Origin: VRUE01 sp963742535
GTDB taxonomy: Bacteria; Actinomycetota; Thermoleophilia; Solirubrobacterales; 70-9
DNA length: 64,000 nucleotides
Assembly (NCBI GenBank): GCA_963742535.1
Contig: CAVUMC010000002.1
Coordinates: forward strand, 1,922,001-1,986,000
Direction of reading: 5' to 3'
The notes under the pieces are model-generated. The model was not told the origin of the DNA. It saw nothing but the letters and a program-made list of their open reading frames with translations, and searched no databases. The translations under genes were made by a program, and so were the position numbers. Positions 25,329 through 33,457 of this stretch are shown here, piece after piece (position 1 is the first letter of the stretch; each line of letters starts with the position of its first letter).

Positions 25329-26768
25329 TCAAAAACCTAGCACGCCACTAGGCTTTACGTCATCGGAGGGGAGCCAGGGGTCGTCCCACTGCGTGACGCC
25401 GCGGGTCAGTTTGTCGGCCTCCTTCGGCCCCCAGGTGCCGGGCTCGTATTGGTAGACCGGGCCCGGTTCGTCGAGTAGGGGCTGGACGATCCGCCAGGTC
25501 TCTTCGATCGCGTCCTGGCGGGTGAAGAGCTGGTGCCGGCCGCAGATCGCGTCGCCGAGCAGGCGCTCGTAGGGCTCGGGCTCCTCGCCCGGCACCTTCT
25601 CGAAGAGCACCTCCATGTCGGCGGGCTCGAAGTCCTCCTCGCCGGCCTGCTTGGCGAAGAGGCGCATGCGGGCGCCCGGTGTCGGCTCGATCCGCACCGT
25701 CATCCGATTCGGGTCCGGTCGCTTGCCCGAGCCGACGCCGAGCGGCGGCGGCCGCTTGAAGACGACGCTGACCTCGCTCGACTTCGCCGGCATGCACTTG
25801 CCGGCGCGGATGAAAAAGGGGACGCCGTGCCAGCGCCAGTTGTCGACCTCGAGCTCGACCGCGGCAAAGGTCTCTGTGGTCGAGTCCGGTGCCACGTCCT
25901 TGACGTCGAGGAAGCCGTCGTACTGGCCGCGCACGTAGCGCTCCGGGTCTGCCGTGCGAACCGCCTTGAAGAATTCGAGCTTCTTGTCGCGAATCGAGTC
26001 GTGGTGGTTGCCCGTCGGCGGTCCCATGCCGACCAGCGCCAGCACCTGCAGGGCGTGGTTCTGGATCACGTCGCGCATCGCCCCGACCGCGTCGTAGAAG
26101 CGGCCGCGGTCGTCGACGCCGAAGTCCTCGGCGATCGTCATCTGCACGTGCGAGACGTGCTGGCGGTTCCAGACCGGCTCCAGCACTGAGTTGGCGAAGC
26201 GCAGGTAGGTGATGTCCATCACCGGCTCCTTGCCGAGGTAATGGTCGATGCGCAGGATCTGGTCCTCGTTGAGCACTTCGCAGAGCTCGGCGTTGAGCGC
26301 CCGCGCCGACTCCAGGTCGTGGCCGAAGGGCTTCTCGATCACGACGTGGGCGTTCTCGGTGAGGCCGGCGGCGGCGAGCCCGTGCACGACCGTGGCGAAG
26401 AGCGAGGGCGGGATCTCGAGGTAGAAGACCGGGCGCTTCGCCTCGCCGATCGCCCGTGCCACGTTCTCGAAGGTGCCAGCCTCCGCGTAATCACCCTGTA
26501 CGTAGGTGAGTCGTTTGGCGAGCCGGTCGAGAACCGCCCCATCTGGGCTTTTGACCGTTTTGGTCACCGCTTCGCGGGTGTGCTCGCGAAGCTGCTCGCT
26601 CGTCCATTCGTCGATCGCGACGCCGATGATCGGGCAGTCCAGCTTGCCCCCTGCCTCGAGCCGGTAGAGCGCCCGGAAGGTCATCTTCTTCGCCAGGTCG
26701 CCGCTGATGCCGAAAATCGTCAGCACGTCCGCGTTGGCGTCGACGTGCTTGGCTTCGGACTTCCGCAT
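25329..26768 (-). CDS. zwf: Glucose-6-phosphate 1-dehydrogenase
   Basis: First enzyme of the oxidative pentose phosphate pathway: glucose-6-phosphate to 6-phosphogluconolactone with NADP reduction. Nucleotide-binding motif GISGDLAKK is near residue 19 and the active-site peptide RIDHYLGKE near residue 175. Length (479 aa) is normal. It is divergent from gnd with 68 bases between the starts, so both probably share a regulatory region; pgl follows gnd, giving a complete oxidative branch in one place. Confidence 0.96.
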   Translation of the reverse strand: MRKSEAKHVDANADVLTIFGISGDLAKKMTFRALYRLEAGGKLDCPIIGVAIDEWTSEQLREHTREAVTKTVKSPDGAVLDRLAKRLTYVQGDYAEAGTFENVARAIGEAKRPVFYLEIPPSLFATVVHGLAAAGLTENAHVVIEKPFGHDLESARALNAELCEVLNEDQILRIDHYLGKEPVMDITYLRFANSVLEPVWNRQHVSHVQMTIAEDFGVDDRGRFYDAVGAMRDVIQNHALQVLALVGMGPPTGNHHDSIRDKKLEFFKAVRTADPERYVRGQYDGFLDVKDVAPDSTTETFAAVELEVDNWRWHGVPFFIRAGKCMPAKSSEVSVVFKRPPPLGVGSGKRPDPNRMTVRIEPTPGARMRLFAKQAGEEDFEPADMEVLFEKVPGEEPEPYERLLGDAICGRHQLFTRQDAIEETWRIVQPLLDEPGPVYQYEPGTWGPKEADKLTRGVTQWDDPWLPSDDVKPSGVLGF

Positions 26769-26836
26769 GCGCTGGGCAGGCTACCCGTTGGTCAGGTGGT
26801 CACACCCCCGCCGCTCCACTCGCATAGGGTTAGGCC

Positions 26837-27853
26837 ATGGAGCTGGGAATGGTGGGTCTCGGCCGCATGGGGGCCAATATGGCGCGGCGCCTGATGGGCG
26901 ACGGCCATCGCATCGTCGCCTACGACGTCAACCCCGACGCGGTCACCGAACTGGCCGGAGAGGGCGCCGAGGGTGCCTCCTCTTTGGCGGATCTGGCGGC
27001 AAAGCTGAGCGCCCCCCGCTCGGTCTGGGTGATGGTGCCCGCCGGTGAGATCACCGAGAAGACGATCGAAGATGTGGCCGCGGTCCTGGAGCCGGGCGAC
27101 GCGATCATCGACGGCGGCAACTCCTATTACCGCGATGACATCCGCCGCGCCGAAGCGCTGCGCGAGAAGCAGATCGACTTCGTCGATTGTGGCACCAGCG
27201 GTGGCGTCTTCGGCCTCGAGCGCGGTTACTGCCTGATGATCGGCGGGCCCGACGGCGCGGTCGAGCGGCTCGATTCGGTCTTCGCCTCGCTGGCTCCGGG
27301 CGTCGCCTCGGCCGAGCGCACGCCGGGTCGCTCCGGCGACGTCTCTGCCGCCGAGAACGGCTACCTGCACTGCGGGCCAAACGGCGCCGGCCACTTCGTG
27401 AAGATGGTCCACAACGGGATCGAGTACGGGATCATGGCCGCCTACGCCGAGGGGCTGAACATCCTCAAGAACGCCAACGCGGGCAAGGTGCAGCGCGAGG
27501 CGGACGCCGAGACCGCGCCGATGGAGCAGCCCGAGTACTACCAGTACGACCTCGACCTGCCCGAGGTTGCCGAGGTCTGGCGCCGCGGCAGCGTGATCGG
27601 CTCCTGGCTGCTCGACCTGACCGCCGCCTCGATGCAGGAATCGCCTGATCTCGCCGAGTTCGCCGGTCGCGTCTCCGATTCGGGCGAGGGGCGCTGGACC
27701 TCGATTGCCGCGATCGACGAGGGGGTGCCGGCGCCGGTCTTGACCGCCGCCCTCTACGAGCGCTTCGCTTCGCGCGGGCTCGATGACTTCGCCGACAAGG
27801 TGCTCTCGGCAATGCGCAAGCAGTTCGGCGGCCACGACGAGAAGTCGTCCTAG
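26837..27853 (+). CDS. gnd: 6-phosphogluconate dehydrogenase, short (YqeC/GntZ-like) type
   Basis: Oxidative decarboxylation of 6-phosphogluconate to ribulose 5-phosphate. Rossmann motif GLGRMGANMARRL is at residues 7-19; the substrate-binding segment is GPNGAGHFVKMVHNGIEY. At 338 aa it belongs to the short class that is often NAD-dependent, in contrast to the 470-residue E. coli enzyme. It begins with ATG 26837, and 8 bases separate it from pgl. Confidence 0.94.
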   Translation: MELGMVGLGRMGANMARRLMGDGHRIVAYDVNPDAVTELAGEGAEGASSLADLAAKLSAPRSVWVMVPAGEITEKTIEDVAAVLEPGDAIIDGGNSYYRDDIRRAEALREKQIDFVDCGTSGGVFGLERGYCLMIGGPDGAVERLDSVFASLAPGVASAERTPGRSGDVSAAENGYLHCGPNGAGHFVKMVHNGIEYGIMAAYAEGLNILKNANAGKVQREADAETAPMEQPEYYQYDLDLPEVAEVWRRGSVIGSWLLDLTAASMQESPDLAEFAGRVSDSGEGRWTSIAAIDEGVPAPVLTAALYERFASRGLDDFADKVLSAMRKQFGGHDEKSS

Positions 27854-27861
27854 GAGGGTCC

Positions 27862-28533
27862 GTGGCGATCGAGCTCGAGGTGGTGGCCGATGAAAAGGCG
27901 GCGGCTCGTCGCACCGCCGAGCTAATTGCCGCGATTGGGGCGCAGTCCGTCGCCGAGCGCAACATCTTCTCGCTGGCGATGAGCGGTGGCCGCACTCCCT
28001 GGGCGATGTTGGCGATGTTGGGCGAACAGGAGGCGATGTCCTGGGATAAGACCGAGCTCTTCCAGGTCGACGAGCGGATCGCCTCGCCCGGCAGCGAGGA
28101 TCGCAACCTCACCCACATGGTGCTCGGCCTTTCGATGGATCACCAGGCGGCCTTGCGCCCGATGCCGGTGACCCAGCGCAATCTCGAGCAAGCCGCGCGC
28201 GACTACGAAAGCACCCTGCCGGCGCCGCTCGATTGCGTCCACCTCGGACTCGGCCCGGACGGCCACACCGCCTCGCTGATTCCCGGCGACCCGGTGCTCG
28301 AGGTAAGCGATCGTCGCGTCGCCCTCACCGAGACTGCCTACCAGGACCACAACCGCATGACCCTCACCTATCCCGCCCTGGCGGAAGCCCGCCAGATCGT
28401 CTGGCTGGTCACCGGCCCAAAAAAGGTCGAGGCGCTGCAGAAGCTGCTCGCCGGCGACACTTCGATCCCCGCCGGCCGGGTCGAAAACGCGCGGATGACG
28501 GTGATCGCCGACGAAGCCGCGGCACCCGCCTAG
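27862..28533 (+). CDS. pgl: 6-phosphogluconolactonase
   Basis: Hydrolyses 6-phosphogluconolactone, the step between zwf and gnd. A 223-residue DevB-type lactonase with LAMSGGRTP near the start, LFQVDERI and the signature LGPDGHTASLIPGDP. It starts with GTG 27862 after an AGGAGG site. Its last 45 bases (28483-28527, coding ENARMTVIADEAA) reappear with two mismatches and a small deletion at 33406-33448, on the far side of a 4.9-kb cassette, so this 3' end looks like an integration point. The stop overlaps the convergent NYN-FHA gene by 4 bases. Confidence 0.93.
   Translation: MAIELEVVADEKAAARRTAELIAAIGAQSVAERNIFSLAMSGGRTPWAMLAMLGEQEAMSWDKTELFQVDERIASPGSEDRNLTHMVLGLSMDHQAALRPMPVTQRNLEQAARDYESTLPAPLDCVHLGLGPDGHTASLIPGDPVLEVSDRRVALTETAYQDHNRMTLTYPALAEARQIVWLVTGPKKVEALQKLLAGDTSIPAGRVENARMTVIADEAAAPA
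28483..28527 (+). repeat. Direct repeat, left copy (3' end of pgl)
   Basis: GAAAACGCGCGGATGACGGT and the next 25 bases match 33406-33448: 34 of the first 36 positions are identical, followed by a 2-3 base gap and a further GGCACCC match. This copy lies within pgl. Confidence 0.8.
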
Positions 28534-29657
28534 CGGGCGGCAGCCGTACTGCGCCGGCGCCACGTCGCCACGTCGGCGCCCGTGGAGAGACCTTCTGCTT
28601 CGGCGATCGAGCGACCAGAGCGCACGAGTTCGAGCCTGCCGCCCAGCAGCAGCACGTCGCGCGGCGCGATCGAGCTGAAGTCGCCGTGGTGCAGTGCGCG
28701 TGGCTTGAGGAACCGCCGCCTGCGCGCATCCCATGCGATTACGTCGACCCGGTGCCTCTCATCAACCGGGCGCACCTCGAGGCGCCTGTCGACGATGCGC
28801 AGGTCCGCGTGAGCTCGCCCGATCCCGGCGAAGGCACCCCTCCCAGCCAGCTCCGCAAGCTTCGCGGTGTCAGGCATCCTTAGGCGGCCGAACGCGACCT
28901 CCTCTCCCTGCTCGAGCGAGAAGCGGGTAACCGGGATCTCGTCGTACATCACCTTCAGCTCCACCGCGAACGGCCGCTCGCCAAGGGCTTGCAACGGTTG
29001 CTCGCAGCCGGGGCAGAGGGCGACGTCATCCCTCAGAATCGGCAGCACCTTCAGTTCAGCCGGGGTTGTCTCACGCGTCAGGCAGGGATCGGTAGAGACA
29101 CACCTCCAGCGTTGCCGGACCGCTGCATGGTCAAGGCCGGGGAAGCCACGGGAGCGACTCAGCTTCCACTCCACCGCCCGCGAGATGTCGAACGGCTGCG
29201 TATTGCGGGACGGCTGCTCGATGATTCGCACTCCTGCCCCATCTACATTCCAGGTGAATAAGCGCTCGTGCTTCCAAGCGCGTCCCGGTCGCTCGGCCAG
29301 GAAGCGATCCCGCGAGAGCACACAACCGTCGTGCTCCTCGGCATAGGAAAGCAATACGTCGTCGGCCACGGGACACACTGTCAGCTCGCCTCGGCGCTCC
29401 ATGCGCCTTGCGACCTGCTTGGCGGCACCGGTCAGCTTGCTGAGCAGGGACCGATCCGCGACAAGGTGGAACTCCGCACCCCGGTACAGCTGTGCTTCCC
29501 ATGCATCCAGAACAAGTTCGAGGCGATCGAAGTCACCAGAACCAGGTAGACGTTTGTCCAGGCAGACGTTGGAGACGTCAACTGCCACTATCTGGCAGTT
29601 GACCCCACCCGTCAGTTTCTCAGGTGCATCCACGTTGTTAGCAAGATTAGTACCCAT
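28530..29657 (-). CDS. NYN/PIN-like nuclease domain with zinc ribbon and FHA domain
   Basis: A 375-residue cytoplasmic protein. Residues about 20-150 look like a NYN/PIN-fold (Zc3h12a-like) RNase: IVAVDVSNV with Asp27, then VADD (99-100) and LSRDRF (Asp117) as acidic residues. Cys186, Cys192, Cys215 and Cys218 (CPGC) can form a zinc ribbon. Residues about 237-345 resemble an FHA phosphothreonine-binding domain: FGR (256-258), GRAHADLRI (280-288) and a final ILLGG-like strand. I do not know this domain order as a named family. It is divergent from a secreted-protein/TM-protein/kinase operon with 44 bases between starts, so the FHA domain may read phosphorylation by that kinase; inference. Base composition is less GC-extreme than in its neighbours. 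Confidence 0.65.
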   Translation of the reverse strand: MGTNLANNVDAPEKLTGGVNCQIVAVDVSNVCLDKRLPGSGDFDRLELVLDAWEAQLYRGAEFHLVADRSLLSKLTGAAKQVARRMERRGELTVCPVADDVLLSYAEEHDGCVLSRDRFLAERPGRAWKHERLFTWNVDGAGVRIIEQPSRNTQPFDISRAVEWKLSRSRGFPGLDHAAVRQRWRCVSTDPCLTRETTPAELKVLPILRDDVALCPGCEQPLQALGERPFAVELKVMYDEIPVTRFSLEQGEEVAFGRLRMPDTAKLAELAGRGAFAGIGRAHADLRIVDRRLEVRPVDERHRVDVIAWDARRRRFLKPRALHHGDFSSIAPRDVLLLGGRLELVRSGRSIAEAEGLSTGADVATWRRRSTAAAR

Positions 29658-29701
29658 GTTGACAGGCCGAGTCTGGGCGACTTTCTCACGGTTAGGATCA
29701 A

Positions 29702-31318
29702 ATGTTCATGTTCACTAGCTTGAGAGCCTTCTGGTGCGTCGCCGCTGCTCTGATGATCAGCGCTTGGCTGCTGCCTGCCTCCGCCAGCGCTTTCGGGGAA
29801 TCGCCTCTATCAGCAGTGTCGATGGAACACCCGGTCCCGATCGCGGTGAACACGACCCATAAAGAGCTCTTCGAAGTGGATGAAGAAGAAGCCATGACCG
29901 AAAGGGGTACCGAACCCGGTGAGCCCATGGCCCAGGGCTCCGGGAGCGCCTGCCAATCGCCGGGCTACGTCAACTTCCACGCTTTACCGTGGGAAGAAGT
30001 TGAACCCAACTGGGCTCTGAGGTGGACCAACTGGTACTCGTTTACCGGTACTGGTGGAAGGGTCGTGGTCCGCTTGGCCAGGGGGGGCATCTTCGGCCTT
30101 GTCGTGTACCGGGCCGATGGCATCCCGAGTGCCGAGGACGGGCTGGCCTGTACTCGTGGAGGACCTTGGGCCGACGCGACGAGGCTGGAAGTAGACACTG
30201 AAGCAGGCAAGCGATATCTGGTGCAGGTGGGCGATTGGAGGTACTGGTCAGAAGCTGCCCTTGGGCTGAGATACGTACTCAGCGTCGGCACTCCCGCGCC
30301 CAATTTCGAACGGTCTCTCGCGCTCGAATTGCCGTTCGGGACACCCGTGCAGATGAGCAATTTCGGCGGCTATCTCGAGTCCTCGCCGCCGATGTGCTCC
30401 GATCCCACCAGGACCTTTGCGGGGGAACCGATGACCTACCAGGGGGGCCGCGGTGTCTGGGCGAAGGTCAGGGTCCCCAGCACCGGTACTTTGCGCGTCG
30501 CGCTCGAACCGGAAGACACCGACCCGGGGCCGTTCGCAATGATCGGCCTGTATCAGCCAGGGGGCGGTGGTCCGACGTCCTGCGGCGTCGGCCCTTTCAA
30601 CGCGGCCGGCAACCTGACCACGGAAATGAATGCGCCTGTCGGTGCGGGCGAATATCTGCTGCGGCTGGCAACCGCCGTCGATCTCGACGAAAACCCTCTG
30701 CTCAGTCAGGAGGAACACTGGCGGGTGACCGCGAGCTTCTCGCCAAAGCTGGATCTGGACGAGGACGGTCACTCTCGCCCCAGTGACTGCAATGACGAAA
30801 ACCCATCGATTCATCCCGGGGCGAATGATGTGCCTGACAACGGGATCGATGAGAACTGTGATGGTCAAGACGCAAGAGCGGACTCCGACGGAGATGGCGT
30901 TCCCAACTACAGAGACCACTGTCCCGCCCGGCCGACCATGGGAGTGGACAGCGACGGCGACGGCTGTCGCGACCTCGAACCGCTGCAACTGACGGCGCAG
31001 GTGCGCCTCACCCTGCGTCAGGGGTCGTTGCATCTTGCATCGCTTTCCGTTCGAACCGATCCAGGCGCCCACGTCGCGCTCGCTTGCGAGGATCACGCCT
31101 GCGCGCCCGAAGCGAAGCGCGCAAAAGGCGGTCGGACCCATTTCGGCAACTCATTCCAGCGGCGGCTCCCCAACCAGGCGAAGATCCTCCTAACGGCGAC
31201 CAAGGCGGGCTACGTGGGGGTGGTGAAGCGCTATCGCCTGTCCACAGCGGGCATACGCCTGCTGCGTGAATGGTGCCTGCCGCCCGGGGGGCAGGGCAGG
31301 AAAGCGCCGTGCGACTGA
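29702..31318 (+). CDS. Secreted protein with MopE-type metal-binding motif and thrombospondin type 3-like repeats
   Basis: A 538-residue exported protein. Signal peptide about residues 1-31 (ends SASAFG). The first 340 residues are beta-rich with several cysteines and no recognised family. Residues about 351-390 carry the MopE-type motif (D-x-D-x-DG ... DCND-x-NPSIHPGA ... DGIDENCDG style), known in predicted copper/calcium surface proteins; about 394-427 follow two DSDGDG calcium-binding repeats. An Ig-like, basic C terminus follows. An AGGA site precedes ATG 29702; a second ATG lies two codons on. It is first gene of an operon with the TM protein and the kinase. Confidence 0.75.
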   Translation: MFMFTSLRAFWCVAAALMISAWLLPASASAFGESPLSAVSMEHPVPIAVNTTHKELFEVDEEEAMTERGTEPGEPMAQGSGSACQSPGYVNFHALPWEEVEPNWALRWTNWYSFTGTGGRVVVRLARGGIFGLVVYRADGIPSAEDGLACTRGGPWADATRLEVDTEAGKRYLVQVGDWRYWSEAALGLRYVLSVGTPAPNFERSLALELPFGTPVQMSNFGGYLESSPPMCSDPTRTFAGEPMTYQGGRGVWAKVRVPSTGTLRVALEPEDTDPGPFAMIGLYQPGGGGPTSCGVGPFNAAGNLTTEMNAPVGAGEYLLRLATAVDLDENPLLSQEEHWRVTASFSPKLDLDEDGHSRPSDCNDENPSIHPGANDVPDNGIDENCDGQDARADSDGDGVPNYRDHCPARPTMGVDSDGDGCRDLEPLQLTAQVRLTLRQGSLHLASLSVRTDPGAHVALACEDHACAPEAKRAKGGRTHFGNSFQRRLPNQAKILLTATKAGYVGVVKRYRLSTAGIRLLREWCLPPGGQGRKAPCD

Positions 31319-31704
31319 GGCAGAGGCGTCGCCGTGGGCTGATCGTTGGGGTTCTTACCCTGATCTACCTCGCGGCTTTCGCCTGGTTGGTTTCGCCGGC
31401 TTGGCGGGCGCCAACGGCGGCGAGGTCGGATCGGGTCCCGGTCAAGCTCCTATCCGTCGATGGCTCGGCCGGCTTTGCCCCTCTCGGCAGCGCCCCGGAG
31501 CTGCCGGCGAGCCTGCCGGGGTCCACTGAAGCCACCGAAGCCACCCCGAGGACAACGGAAGGGGTCGACTCCGAACCAGTGGTCGAAAGCGAAGCCGAAT
31601 CGGTGGTCTCCTCGCCGGTAGCGGGTGAAGCGCAGGCAAGCCCGCCCAGCGCCGGTGAATCGGGCGGGCAGGCTCAGGAAACGATCATCTCCTCCGAAGA
31701 ATGA
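31309..31704 (+). CDS. Single-TM protein with acidic Ser/Pro/Glu-rich tail
   Basis: A 131-residue protein of unknown function between the secreted protein and the kinase. Basic N terminus (RLRQRRRRG), one membrane segment (LIVGVLTLIYLAAFAWLV), then an extracellular low-complexity tail rich in Ser, Pro, Glu and Thr, ending in ISSEE. Start GTG 31309 is preferred because AGGAAA lies 5 bases before it; ATG 31270 is an alternative giving 144 aa. The stop overlaps the kinase start in an ATGA arrangement, so the two are translationally coupled. Confidence 0.65.
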   Translation: MRLRQRRRRGLIVGVLTLIYLAAFAWLVSPAWRAPTAARSDRVPVKLLSVDGSAGFAPLGSAPELPASLPGSTEATEATPRTTEGVDSEPVVESEAESVVSSPVAGEAQASPPSAGESGGQAQETIISSEE

Positions 31705-33407
31705 CCACTGCCCAACACCAGGGGCAACGGCCCGTCCTGCGGGGGCGATGGGAGTACGACACGCGCTTGGTCTTTGCCGCGGGCAACAACGCGCAGACGT
31801 TTGCCGGCCGCGACCTGCAGACGGGGGAGGAAGTCGTCGTCAAGATCTTCAGCCACACCGCCGGAAGCCGTGGCCGGGAACGCTTCCTCCGCGAGGTAAG
31901 GCTTCACGAAGAGCTGCGGCACGAGGCGATCCTCGAGCTGCTGGGGCGGGGACCGGATGGGGACATCGACTACATCGTCACCCGGCGGCTGCAGCCCGGG
32001 GCGCTCTGGCACGCGATGGGGTCTCGGCTCAGTCCGGCAGCGACCCTGGCGATCGGAGTTCGCATCGCCGATGCCCTGGCCTACATGCACAGGCGCGGCG
32101 AGGTCCACGGAGACATCAGCCCGGGGAACATCCTCCTCGACGGGCAGGGCAACTCCTATCTCGCTGACTTCGGCCTCAGCAAGCGAGTCGCGGCAGCACC
32201 CCCCGCGACGACCGGCGACAGCTTCGGCACGCCGGGGTTCAGCTTGCCGCGGGAGTCCGAGACGTCGCGGACCTACGAAGACGACGTCTACGGCCTCGCA
32301 GCCGTTCTCTGGTTTTGCCTGGCGGGGGAGCCGCCCGCGAACTCGCCGCGCGCCCGCCGACGCCAGATTCCCAAGCGATCCCTTCGGGCCCCTCTGGTCG
32401 ATGCCCTGGACTGGGAACGGGGATCGATCCCCTCCGCGGAGGATTTCGGAGAGAGCCTGGCAGGCCGTTGGGGGAGGGCGGCTCAGGATTGGCGGGTGGT
32501 TGCCTCCGCGCCGCCGCCACGCTCGCGGATCCCCGCCGTCGTCGCGGTATCGCTGGTCGGTCTGGTTGGCGCCTGGTTCGCCGGGCAGGCGCTGCAAGCG
32601 AGGCCCGTAGACGCCCAGACGACGATCTCCGGATCCGGAATGAGCATGAGCCTGGATGGGGCTTGGCGGCGGACCAAAGCTGTTGGCGTGTCGGCTTTCG
32701 GGATGAGCGATGCCATTGCCGCAGCCAGGAAAAGGGCGAGCGTGGTCGCGGGTCGGTCCCCATCGTCCGGACGGCTGCTGCTGAGTGCCGATGCGCGTGC
32801 TTCCATGCCGCCGACGGCGCGCGTGCCCAAGCCCGTTGTCGTCGGCGAGTACTCGGCGCTGCGCTACGGGCCTGCGAAAACCGGTGTTGGCGGACTGGTC
32901 GAAGTGGAGGTCCTCGCACTTCCCCTCGGTCGAAAGGCGTTGATCTTGTCCTGTAGCGGCTCGGTCACAATCACCGCCGTGTGCGCGCAAGCGGCGGACA
33001 GCCTCGAGCTTCGCGATGGCTCGGTCCTCCCGTTGGCGCCGACGAGCGCCGTCGTGCGCCGACTTCGGGTCGCCACAGGCAAGCTCAATGACGAGCGCCG
33101 CACCACGCGGGCCCTGCTTGCGTCGGTAACTGAGCGGAGCAAGCTTTCCCTGGCCGCCGCGCAACTGGCGCGCGCGAACCGCTCGTTCGCGGCCACGGTC
33201 GCTGCGCTGCCCCGCAACGCACAAGACGCGGCCAGTCTCGAAACCGCAGAGAAGGCGGCACGCGAGACCGGGTTCGCCTACGCCGATCTCGCCGAAGCGC
33301 ACAGCGATAGCGCGTGGAGCGCGGCGCGGGATCAGGTTGAAGAGCGTGAGCAGCGCCTCTCAGCAGCGATTCGGGACTTGGCGAAGCTGAGGGCCTATTC
33401 GGCTTGA
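31701..33407 (+). CDS. Membrane-bound serine/threonine kinase-like protein with atypical catalytic loop
   Basis: A 568-residue protein: kinase-like domain at about 18-265, membrane segment at about 277-297, extracellular part at 298-568 with a helical C terminus. Lys48 (VVVKIF) and Glu65 (FLREV) can form the usual salt bridge, Asn143 and DFG (156-158) are present. The glycine loop is degenerate (AAGNNAQTFAG), the HRD motif is HGD (136-138), and no APE motif is seen (GTPGFSLPRES). HGD occurs in aminoglycoside phosphotransferase-type kinases, so it may be active but atypical, or a pseudokinase. Last gene of the cassette; a copy of the pgl 3' end overlaps its stop codon. Confidence 0.78.
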   Translation: MTTAQHQGQRPVLRGRWEYDTRLVFAAGNNAQTFAGRDLQTGEEVVVKIFSHTAGSRGRERFLREVRLHEELRHEAILELLGRGPDGDIDYIVTRRLQPGALWHAMGSRLSPAATLAIGVRIADALAYMHRRGEVHGDISPGNILLDGQGNSYLADFGLSKRVAAAPPATTGDSFGTPGFSLPRESETSRTYEDDVYGLAAVLWFCLAGEPPANSPRARRRQIPKRSLRAPLVDALDWERGSIPSAEDFGESLAGRWGRAAQDWRVVASAPPPRSRIPAVVAVSLVGLVGAWFAGQALQARPVDAQTTISGSGMSMSLDGAWRRTKAVGVSAFGMSDAIAAARKRASVVAGRSPSSGRLLLSADARASMPPTARVPKPVVVGEYSALRYGPAKTGVGGLVEVEVLALPLGRKALILSCSGSVTITAVCAQAADSLELRDGSVLPLAPTSAVVRRLRVATGKLNDERRTTRALLASVTERSKLSLAAAQLARANRSFAATVAALPRNAQDAASLETAEKAARETGFAYADLAEAHSDSAWSAARDQVEEREQRLSAAIRDLAKLRAYSA

Positions 33408-33448
33408 GAACGCGCGGATGACGGTGATCGCCGACGAGGCCGGCACCC
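33406..33448 (+). repeat. Direct repeat, right copy (remnant of pgl 3' end)
   Basis: Second copy of the pgl tail. In the pgl frame it still reads ENARMTVIADEAGTP, so it is a pgl-derived remnant and not chance similarity. It begins at the kinase stop codon, 50 bases before the next gene's end. Confidence 0.8.
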
Positions 33449-33457
33449 CAGTAAGCG

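Noticed and set aside
25335..25354. CCTAG-N8-CTAGG inverted repeat considered as a further iron box
   Set aside because: It lies within the zwf coding end and differs in half-site and spacing from the two efe palindromes.
29659..29664. TTGACA as a -35 box of the cassette operon
   Set aside because: No acceptable -10 element at 16-18 bases; left out as a promoter call.
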